Assembly (NCBI GenBank): GCA_016185365.1
Contig: JACPNP010000023.1
Coordinates: 1-33,338, forward strand
From: Terriglobales bacterium
Lineage (GTDB): Bacteria > Acidobacteriota > Terriglobia > Terriglobales > Acidobacteriaceae
Direction: 5' to 3'
Length of the DNA: 33,338 nucleotides
Shown in pieces: positions 27,914 to 33,338 of this stretch (its first letter is position 1; each line of letters opens with the position of its first letter). The notes below the pieces were generated by a model. That model was not told where the DNA came from. It did not search any database and saw only the letters and a list, made by a program, of their open reading frames with translations. The position numbers and the translations under genes were made by a program.

Positions 27914-29596
27914 TTGAAACCAACTCGCTTTGCATCCTTGCTCGCGCTCATCGCGATCGTCTTTTCATTGATACCGGCGTTACCGGCCCAGACATCGAAA
28001 GCCAGACCCGCACCGGCTGCCGTTCCCGCTAAAGACCCGGACGCCGTTGACCTGGAGATGATCTCTGTCATCCGCCGCGAAGGCCTGAAAAACTCCAAGG
28101 TGATGGACTGGATCAGCGGGCTTACGGACGGCATTGGGCCGCGGCTCACCAACTCACCCAATCAGAAACGCGCCAACCAGTGGGTGAAAGAACAGTTGGA
28201 GAAGATGGGCCTGGAGAACGTGCACTTCGAGGCCTGGGGCCCGTTCGGCCGGGGCTGGAGTTATGAGGTCTCGCATCTGCGCATGGTCTCGCCCGACACT
28301 TCCGAACTTATCGCACTGCCCAAGGCCTGGAGCAGCGGCACGAACGGCGCAGTGCGGGGCAAGGTGGTGCACACCATCATCAAGACGAAGGACGACTTCG
28401 AGAAATACCGCGGCAAGCTGAAGGGAGCCATCGTCCTCAACGGTGAGATGCGAGCGCTCAAGCCGTGGACGGAGGCGAAATCCGAGCGTTATGACGAAAA
28501 ATCGCTGCAGGAGTTGACGCAATATCCGATGGATGGCGACCGCTACGCCTTCTATACTCCTCAGCTTCGCGCGCAACTGGCGGCGATGGCGCGCGCCACC
28601 GGCAAGTTTTTTGAAGAGGAAGGCGCTCTGGCGGTGATCGATCCCAGCCGCACCTTCGACGGCGGCACCATCGCGGTGCAAGGCAACGGTTTCGCGTACA
28701 AGAAGGATGAACCGGTGGGTGTGCCGGCGCTGGTCATGTCCATAGAGCAATTCGGCCGCATCACCCGTCTGGTGGACGCCAAGAAGGACGTGGAACTCGA
28801 ACTCGACGTGAAGACCACGTTCTACGACAACAATGGCGATATGTTCGGCTACAACGTGGTCGGGGAGATCCCGGGCACGGACCTGAAAGATGAGGTCGTC
28901 GTGCTCGGCGGGCATCTCGACTCCTGGCATGGCGCTACCGGGGCCACGGACGATGCCGCCGGCGTTGGCGCGGTGATGGAAGCCATGCGCATCCTCAAGG
29001 CCGTGGGCGCCAAACCCCGCCGCACCGTGCGTGTGATCGCGTGGACAGGCGAAGAACAAGGATTGTTCGGTTCGCGCGGCTACGTTGCCGAACACTATGC
29101 CGAGCGTCCCAAAGACCCGAACGCCAAGCCGGACGACAAGCCCCTGCCCTGGGACCTCAAGCCCGATTGGGCCAAGATCTCCGTCTATTTCAATCTTGAT
29201 AACGGCACCGGCAAGATCCGCGGCGTGTTCCTGCAGGACAACCTCACCGTTGCCCCGATCTTTGAGAAGTGGATGGCCCCGTTCAAGGACCTGGGCATGA
29301 CCACACTGGTGGCGCGTGGCGATCCCGGCTCCGACCACGTTTCTTTCGACGATGCCGGCATTCCCGCGTTCCAGTTCGTGCAGGATGACATCGAGTACGA
29401 CACCCGTACCCACCACACCAACATGGACACCCTGGAGCGCGTCCAGAAGGACGACATGATCCAGGCCTCCACCATCATTGCGGCGTTTGCGTATCAGGCC
29501 GCGATGCGGGATGAGAGGATGCCGCGCCGTCCGCTGCCGCCGCAGGATGTGGCGCCCAAGCCGGAACCCAAGCCGGCCGAGGCCAAGAAGAAATGA
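27914..29596 (+). CDS. Exported M28 family metallopeptidase
   Basis: A 560-residue zinc aminopeptidase or carboxypeptidase of the M28 family. A signal peptide (MKPTRFASLLALIAIVFSLIPALPAQ) is followed by an N-terminal part of the peptidase fold and a PA-like insert (about residues 120-310). Metal-site motifs: GGHLDSW (His near 334), GATDDAAG (Asp near 346), WTGEEQGLFGSRGY (catalytic and metal Glu near 380-381), SDHVSFDDAGIPAF and HHTNMDT (final His). All ligands seem present. Start: TTG 27914, because GAGGA lies six bases upstream and it gives a clean signal peptide. An ATG at 27872 would put 14 extra residues before it. The C-terminal tail is Pro/Lys-rich. It probably digests peptides in the periplasm or outside. 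Confidence 0.93.
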   Translation: MKPTRFASLLALIAIVFSLIPALPAQTSKARPAPAAVPAKDPDAVDLEMISVIRREGLKNSKVMDWISGLTDGIGPRLTNSPNQKRANQWVKEQLEKMGLENVHFEAWGPFGRGWSYEVSHLRMVSPDTSELIALPKAWSSGTNGAVRGKVVHTIIKTKDDFEKYRGKLKGAIVLNGEMRALKPWTEAKSERYDEKSLQELTQYPMDGDRYAFYTPQLRAQLAAMARATGKFFEEEGALAVIDPSRTFDGGTIAVQGNGFAYKKDEPVGVPALVMSIEQFGRITRLVDAKKDVELELDVKTTFYDNNGDMFGYNVVGEIPGTDLKDEVVVLGGHLDSWHGATGATDDAAGVGAVMEAMRILKAVGAKPRRTVRVIAWTGEEQGLFGSRGYVAEHYAERPKDPNAKPDDKPLPWDLKPDWAKISVYFNLDNGTGKIRGVFLQDNLTVAPIFEKWMAPFKDLGMTTLVARGDPGSDHVSFDDAGIPAFQFVQDDIEYDTRTHHTNMDTLERVQKDDMIQASTIIAAFAYQAAMRDERMPRRPLPPQDVAPKPEPKPAEAKKK

Positions 29597-29605
29597 CCGG
29601 CATGG

Positions 29606-29628
29606 GGCGCGGGTACTTGTCCCGCGCC
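29606..29628. repeat. Palindrome between the peptidase and a small membrane protein
   Basis: An eight-base perfect stem GGCGCGGG/CCCGCGCC with a seven-base loop (TACTTGT). There is no T run, so it is a REP-like hairpin rather than a typical terminator. It starts about 10 bases after the peptidase stop codon. Confidence 0.45.
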
Positions 29629-29642
29629 TCGTGCGATACTCG

Positions 29643-29900
29643 ATGGAAATGGACTTCAATCCCGTCAAAGCCTTCTTCAAGGCGCTGTTCTACGCCGCCG
29701 CCATCGGCGCTATGTTGTTCTTTGCCGGAACATTCTTCGGGATCATGGGCCTGCTGATGTACAGCGCCGTCAGCCCTATCCCGCCCAACTACGCCAACGC
29801 GTACATGCTGGTCGGACTGCCTTTGGGGTGCCTGGCGTTCCTCGGCGTGTTCGTGGGCAGCTTCCTCCGCGACTTCCGCGCCGCCGCCCGCGAATCCTGA
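29643..29900 (+). CDS. Small two-helix membrane protein
   Basis: An 85-residue protein, unrecognised. It has a short N-terminus (MEMDFNPVKAFFKAL), a first membrane segment (FYAAAIGAMLFFAGTFFGIMGLLMY), a polar loop with SPIPPNYANA, and a second membrane segment (YMLVGLPLGCLAFLGVFVGSFL). It ends in a short basic tail. Start: ATG 29643 or 29649; neither has a clear ribosome binding site. Same strand as the peptidase, 46 bases after it with a palindrome between. No function can be assigned. Confidence 0.65.
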   Translation: MEMDFNPVKAFFKALFYAAAIGAMLFFAGTFFGIMGLLMYSAVSPIPPNYANAYMLVGLPLGCLAFLGVFVGSFLRDFRAAARES

Positions 29901-29981
29901 GTTCCGTCCCAGCTCCTTTACGTTCCGTCCGCATCCCTGTGTTAGGCTTTTCTTCTATTCAGGGAGAAAAAACCACCCGAC

Positions 29982-31265
29982 ATGTCCGCCTCCGCCGCGC
30001 CGTTCTCAGATAACGTCTCCCAGGCCGCCGCCACCGCCACGACTAATGTCATCGACCGCAGCGCCCGGGTTGCCTCGGTGGACCTGCTGCGCGGCCTCAT
30101 CATGGTCTTCATGGCGCTTGACCATGTGCGCGACTTTTTTACCGAACTGCGCATCCAGCCGGAAGATGTCACGCAATCTTTCCTCGGACTCTTCTTCACC
30201 CGCTGGATCACGCATTTCTCCGCGCCCGGATTTTTCTTTCTGGCCGGCACCGGCGCGTATCTCTATGCGCGCAAGCGGACGACCTCGGAAGTCTCGCGTT
30301 TTCTCTGGACCCGCGGCCTCTGGCTGGTCTTTCTGGAAGCCACCATTGTGTTCTGGGGATGGACCTTCATGTTCCCGCTGCCCGGCCTGGGCCTCTTGGT
30401 GATCTGGGCGCTGGGCATGAGCATGGTTTTCCTCAGTGTCATTGTCCGCCTGCCATTGAAATGGATCGCGGTCGTCGGGCTGACGATGATCTTCGGCCAT
30501 AATCTGCTCGACTACCTGCGTCCGGAGATGTTCGGCAAACTGGCTTGGCTGTGGCAGGTTCTGCATCAGCAGGGCTTCATCTTCCTGGGGATGTATCAAG
30601 GCCAGCCCATCGGGTTCTTCGTGCTCTACCCGCTGGTGCCATGGATCGGAGTGATGGCGGCGGGTTATGCCTTCGGCGCCATCGTGGCGCGCCCGCCGGA
30701 AGAGCGGCAACACCTGATCTTCCAGATCGGCGCGGCGGCGTTCGCGCTGTTCGTGGTGTTGCGCGCCACCAACCTCTACGGCAATGCGATGATCGGCGCG
30801 GGATTCGTCTCCCCGGGGCCGTTCGTTGTCCAGCCGACCTGGGACAAGACCATCATCGCGTTCTTCAACGTGGAAAAATATCCGCCGTCCTTGCAATTCA
30901 TCCTGATGACGCTCGGCCTCGAACTGATGGCGCTCTCCTGGTTCGACCGGCTCTCGCTCAAAGGCGCCGGCGGCTGGCTGGCGGACAAGATCACCGTCTA
31001 CGGACGCGTCCCCATGGCGTATTACCTGATGCACTTGTATCTCATCCACATCATGGCGATCGTCGTCGCCATCGTCTGCGGACAACCCTACAAGTGGCTG
31101 CTATGGGGCGGCTTCTTCGCAAGTGCCCCTCAGAGCGGCTACGGCCACGGCCTGCCCTTCATCTACGCGATGTGGCTGCTCGCCGTGGTGATCCTCTACT
31201 TCCCCTGCAAGGCCTACGCGGATTACAAGGCCCGCAGCAAGAAGTGGTGGCTGAGCTATCTGTAG
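29982..31265 (+). CDS. DUF1624 / heparan-alpha-glucosaminide N-acetyltransferase-like membrane protein
   Basis: A 427-residue integral membrane protein with about ten hydrophobic helices. The family opening is clear: RVASVDLLRGLIMVFMALDHVRDFF at about residues 29-53, with the conserved Asp-Leu-Leu-Arg-Gly and Asp-His pairs. FLAGTGAYLYARKR and TRGLWLVFLEATIV follow. The final helices contain YLMHLYLIHIMAIVVAIVCG. Related proteins move acyl groups across the membrane to sugars; the natural acceptor here is unknown. The N-terminal 28 residues are polar and alanine-rich. Start: ATG 29982, with AGGGAG about 17 bases upstream, rather distant. It stands as a single gene before a repeat-rich, gene-poor stretch. 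Confidence 0.88.
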   Translation: MSASAAPFSDNVSQAAATATTNVIDRSARVASVDLLRGLIMVFMALDHVRDFFTELRIQPEDVTQSFLGLFFTRWITHFSAPGFFFLAGTGAYLYARKRTTSEVSRFLWTRGLWLVFLEATIVFWGWTFMFPLPGLGLLVIWALGMSMVFLSVIVRLPLKWIAVVGLTMIFGHNLLDYLRPEMFGKLAWLWQVLHQQGFIFLGMYQGQPIGFFVLYPLVPWIGVMAAGYAFGAIVARPPEERQHLIFQIGAAAFALFVVLRATNLYGNAMIGAGFVSPGPFVVQPTWDKTIIAFFNVEKYPPSLQFILMTLGLELMALSWFDRLSLKGAGGWLADKITVYGRVPMAYYLMHLYLIHIMAIVVAIVCGQPYKWLLWGGFFASAPQSGYGHGLPFIYAMWLLAVVILYFPCKAYADYKARSKKWWLSYL

Positions 31266-31299
31266 ATTTATATCGGTTTAGTCCCGGCGTTTGCGCTCT

Positions 31300-31365
31300 C
31301 CTTCCAATCGACCACACTCCCAGCCCCTTGGGGGCGAAACAGACTAGCCCAGGGCGGAAGCCCTG
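31300..31365 (+). repeat. Class II REP unit, copy 1
   Basis: A 66-base unit with a hairpin around AGCCCCTTGGGGGC and a second around AGCCCAGGGC-GGAA-GCCCTG. It is identical to 31445-31510 except for two bases, and the copies start 145 bases apart. The rest of the 31266-31635 gap contains only the second copy and no gene. Confidence 0.85.
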
Positions 31366-31444
31366 AACGGAAGAGTGACGGATTTGATTTGTGCGAACGT
31401 CTTGTCTTTTTGCCCATTTCCAATTCGCCCGAATCCAGCTAGAT

Positions 31445-31552
31445 CCTTCCAATCGACCACACTCCCAGCCCCTTGGGGGCGAAACAATCTAGCCCAGGGC
31501 GGAAGCCCTGGGTAGATGGGCAAGTCAAACGGAGCCCCTCGGGGGCGACACG
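31445..31552 (+). repeat. Class II REP unit, copy 2 (left flank of the IS200-like transposase)
   Basis: A longer version of the unit: AGCCCCTTGGGGGC hairpin, then TAGCCCAGGGC-GGAA-GCCCTGGGTA, a linker (GATGGGCAAG), then GAGCCCCTCGGGGGC. It lies about 85 bases before the transposase start and is oriented opposite to the copy after the gene. Confidence 0.85.
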
Positions 31553-31635
31553 TTGTTCCGATTTCCGAACAAAATCACGAAAATTGCGCATGGCAGGCCT
31601 TCTGACCGTAGATTCGCGGGCAGGAGACCGCGCCC

Positions 31636-32079
31636 ATGCCCCACTCATTCGTCTGTAATTGGCAACATTTTGTATTTAGCACCAAAGAGCGTCGACCGGC
31701 GATCACCGACGACATACAGGAACCCCTGTGGCGCTATATGGCAACGATCGCCAAGAACCATGACATGACGCCGCTCGCGGTCGGCGGAGTCGCCGATCAC
31801 GCCCATCTATTGCTGGGACTTCCCGGAAAGATGTCCAATTCCGATGCCATTCGGACCATCAAGGCGAATTCCTCCAAATGGATCGGGGCGCATGGCAAGA
31901 TTTTCGCCTGGCAAGAGGGCTTCGCCTCATTCTCCGTCAGCGTATCGAACCTGACGGCAGTGTCGCGTTACATCGGCAATCAGCCGGAGCACCATAAGAA
32001 GCGGACGTTTGAAGACGAGTTGGTGGCCATGTTGAGGAAACACAAGGTTCCCTACGATCCACGGTACTTGTTCGGCTAG
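31636..32079 (+). CDS. IS200/IS605-type TnpA transposase (Y1_Tnp, HUH family)
   Basis: A 147-residue single-strand transposase, the usual size for TnpA. The fold begins FVCNWQHFVFSTKERRPAIT. The HUH histidines lie in VADHAHLLL (about residues 55 and 57), and the catalytic Tyr is in AVSRYIGNQPEHHKK (about 112). The NSSKWIGAHGKIFAWQEGFASFSV block is typical. All active-site residues look intact. There is no tnpB gene beside it. It is flanked by class II REP clusters in inverted orientation (31445-31552 and 32083-32177), so it is probably the enzyme that mobilises this REP class. Start: ATG 31636 with AGGAG nine bases upstream. Confidence 0.93.
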   Translation: MPHSFVCNWQHFVFSTKERRPAITDDIQEPLWRYMATIAKNHDMTPLAVGGVADHAHLLLGLPGKMSNSDAIRTIKANSSKWIGAHGKIFAWQEGFASFSVSVSNLTAVSRYIGNQPEHHKKRTFEDELVAMLRKHKVPYDPRYLFG

Positions 32080-32082
32080 TAC

Positions 32083-32177
32083 GGCGTGTCGCCCCCTGGG
32101 GGCTTTGATGTTGCTTGCCCATGGCCCAGGGCTTGCGCCCTGGGCTAGTCTGTTCCGCGCCCAAGGCGCTTGGTTCG
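32083..32177 (-). repeat. Class II REP unit, copy 3 (inverted, right flank of the transposase)
   Basis: Read on the minus strand: a GCGCCTTGGGCGC hairpin, GAACAGACTAGCCCAGGGC-GCAA-GCCCTGGGC, a linker CATGGGCAAG, then AGCCCCCAGGGGGCGAC. Order and spacing match copy 2, but the orientation is opposite. It starts a few bases after the transposase stop codon. Confidence 0.82.
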
Positions 32178-32399
32178 GGGTATTTTGAGCTGTCGTGGTC
32201 CCTTAGTTAGTATTCAAAGGGAATGTGAAGCAAGACCGTATTGATTTAGGAATGCTTGGCCTTATTCGCATTTCCAAATGCATTCGATCCGGCTCTAACA
32301 GAGAGGATTACACAAACAGAACTCTTCCCTGTCGCAAGAATTTCGCGTGTGACCGTTCTATCTGGGACAGGTTGACGGAAATAGACGACCTACTCCTGA
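32178..32399. other. A/T-rich stretch between REP copies
   Basis: 222 bases, visibly richer in A/T than the surroundings. A GTG-initiated frame of 67 codons (32225-32428) crosses it and ends inside the next REP. It has no family resemblance and irregular codon use, so it is not called as a gene. It may be the remains of degraded coding sequence. Confidence 0.3.
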
Positions 32400-32492
32400 C
32401 AGAGCCCCGTTGGGGCGACATTGACTAGCCCAGGGCGGAAGCCCTGGGTAGATGGGAAAGACTCTACAGAGCCCCTCAGGGGCGACATGAAT
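32400..32492 (+). repeat. Class II REP unit, copy 4 (leader of the TonB-domain gene)
   Basis: A complete three-hairpin unit: AGCCCCGTTGGGGC, TAGCCCAGGGC-GGAA-GCCCTGGGTA, linker GATGGGAAAG, then GAGCCCCTCAGGGGC. The end of the last hairpin (AGGGG, 32478-32482) lies just upstream of the ATG at 32495 and provides the only Shine-Dalgarno-like sequence there. Confidence 0.85.
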
Positions 32493-32494
32493 CT

Positions 32495-32938
32495 ATGAAA
32501 CGAATCCCTTTGATGTACATAGCATTGATTTTGGCTGGGTCTGTCCACGCCCAAGAAGCAACACAGCCAACAAAACACAAAATCGGCGTCAGCCAGTACG
32601 AACTTCCAAAATATCCGCCGATCGCTCGCGCGGCCCGAGTTCAAGGCGAAGTAAGATTGGCTCTTTCATTCTTGGGCGACGGATCGTTTGAAAAGGTCGA
32701 GGTTGTCAGTGGTCCACCGATGCTGAGACAGGCGGCGATTGACATGGTGCAAAAATGGAGGTTTGTTTGTATGGATTGCTCGTATGGCGAATCATTTCAA
32801 CATTCTGTAATCGTAATGTTCGGGTTTCTTAACCCGAAAGAATGTGATCATGGAGGCACACGATACAAATTAGAATTCCCTGACAGAGTCGAACTGACTA
32901 CTTCGGCGATGTGTGTACAAACCGTTTCTTCATTTTGA
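32495..32938 (+). CDS. Exported protein with TonB C-terminal domain
   Basis: A 147-residue protein. A signal peptide (MKRIPLMYIALILAGSVHA) is followed by a TonB C-terminal-type domain at about residues 38-95: YPPIARAARVQGEVRLALSF, the GSFEKVEVVSGPPMLRQAAIDMVQKWRF core. The tail has several cysteines (VCMDCSYGES and further on). It lacks the N-terminal membrane anchor and proline-rich linker of a true energy-transducing TonB, so it may be a periplasmic TonB-like protein of other function. Base composition is clearly more A/T-rich than the core genes, a sign of transfer or relaxed selection. Start: ATG 32495; a three-codon ORF (ATG 32487) ends in the overlapping ATGA. The REP copy directly upstream forms its leader. 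Confidence 0.75.
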   Translation: MKRIPLMYIALILAGSVHAQEATQPTKHKIGVSQYELPKYPPIARAARVQGEVRLALSFLGDGSFEKVEVVSGPPMLRQAAIDMVQKWRFVCMDCSYGESFQHSVIVMFGFLNPKECDHGGTRYKLEFPDRVELTTSAMCVQTVSSF

Positions 32939-32949
32939 TGACGATGGCT

Positions 32950-32979
32950 TTGCACGAACTCAAATCATTCCGGTACACT
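32950..32979 (+). promoter_or_regulatory. Predicted thrS promoter
   Basis: TTGCAC (32950-32955) and TACACT (32974-32979) are spaced by 18 bases. This would give a leader of about 55 bases before thrS. The match is moderate. Confidence 0.4.
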
Positions 32980-33042
32980 ACCTTCTCCAACACCCCATGC
33001 GCGCAGGGCGGTCTGTGAACGCGTCCGCGCGTGGAGGCAACG

Positions 33043-33338
33043 ATGTCAGACATGATCCAAGTGAAGCTTCCCGACGGCTCCGTCCGTCCTCTGCCCCGCG
33101 GCACCACGCCGCTCGAGGTCGCGCGCTCCATCTCGCCGCGCCTGGCCGAGGCCGCGCTGGCCGCGCAGATCCGGCCGACTTCGAACGGGCATGAGCCCAA
33201 GGTCGTGGACCTTACCCAGCCGCTGGAGCAGGATGCCGAAGTCCGCATCCTCACGGAGAAAGATCCCGAAGCGCTCGAGGTCTATCGTCATTCCTCGGCG
33301 CATGTGCTGGCCACCGCCGTGCTCGAGCTATTCCCCGA
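33043..33338 (+). CDS. thrS: Threonyl-tRNA synthetase, N-terminal part (runs off the window)
   Basis: 98 codons before the window ends. Residues 1-65 form a TGS domain (MIQVKLPDGSVRPLPRGTTPLEVARSIS, VVDLTQPLEQDAEVRIL). The start of the editing domain follows, with its metal-site motif HSSAHVLATAVLELFP (His-x3-His). The enzyme charges tRNA-Thr and is cytosolic. Start: ATG 33043 with GGAGG five bases upstream. High-GC codon use returns here after the A/T-rich preceding gene. Downstream genes (often infC-rpmI-rplT) are outside the window. Confidence 0.95.
   Translation, partial: MSDMIQVKLPDGSVRPLPRGTTPLEVARSISPRLAEAALAAQIRPTSNGHEPKVVDLTQPLEQDAEVRILTEKDPEALEVYRHSSAHVLATAVLELFP

Noticed and set aside
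28154-29680. 508-codon open frame opposite the M28 peptidase
   Set aside because: Antisense shadow; the peptidase metal-site motifs are intact on the plus strand.
31300-31510. Possible CRISPR-like repeats
   Set aside because: Only two direct copies, each 66 bases with internal hairpins, no regular spacers and no cas genes; they are REP units.
32225-32428. 67-codon GTG-initiated frame
   Set aside because: It ends inside a REP unit, has no family resemblance and irregular codon use; probably non-coding or degraded.

Overview
The window looks like a high-GC chromosome of an Acidobacteriota (Terriglobia-like) bacterium. Three things suggest this: a very large Oar-like TonB-dependent receptor with an N-terminal carboxypeptidase-regulatory domain, a DUF4349 protein and a seven-helix membrane protein of acidobacterial style, and an abundance of short palindromic repeats (REP-like) linked to HUH/Y1 transposases. 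No 16S rRNA or tRNA gene was seen, so the taxonomy is an inference from gene content.

The core is the replication-origin neighbourhood. Left of about 12.6 kb the housekeeping genes run on the minus strand (dnaA, dnaN, gyrB). Right of about 13.0 kb they run on the plus strand (rpmH, rnpA, yidD, yidC, jag, mnmE, mnmG, rsmG). The 474-base dnaA-rpmH gap holds divergent promoters, an AT-rich patch, a palindrome and DnaA-box-like sites, and is the likely oriC. recF is absent from the dnaN-gyrB interval. That interval holds instead two plus-strand genes: a 54-residue secreted cysteine-containing peptide and a seven-helix membrane protein.

Layout. 1-5.5 kb: a partial membrane protein, a VIT/VWA protein, an exported histidine phosphatase, a small membrane protein and a DUF4349 protein, all minus. 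5.5-12.6 kb: gyrB, the two plus-strand accessory genes, dnaN and dnaA. 13.0-19.0 kb: rpmH-rnpA-yidD-yidC, then a four-helix-bundle (S23) gene bounded by G-rich inverted repeats, jag, a cyclic-nucleotide-binding/DUF1003 membrane protein and mnmE. 19.2-27 kb: the TonB-dependent receptor, a structurally altered mnmG, a REP-flanked RAYT transposase, a hypothetical gene and rsmG. 27-33.3 kb: a hypothetical gene, an M28 peptidase, two membrane proteins, an IS200-like transposase between inverted REP clusters, a TonB C-terminal-domain protein and the start of thrS.

The conserved ribosome/tRNA-modification/membrane-insertion set (RnpA, YidD, YidC, Jag, MnmE, MnmG, RsmG) is the ancestral origin cluster, and it has been interrupted several times by small mobile or repetitive DNA. 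The strongest unusual signals are these: (i) mnmG, whose 5' end is duplicated around a repeat insertion that shifts the frame and moves the likely start, and whose 3' part carries an in-frame repeat; (ii) two HUH transposase genes, each between inverted copies of its own REP class, one of which translates its REPs as protein termini; (iii) the S23 gene between inverted repeats; (iv) the secreted-peptide/seven-helix pair inserted between gyrB and dnaN.
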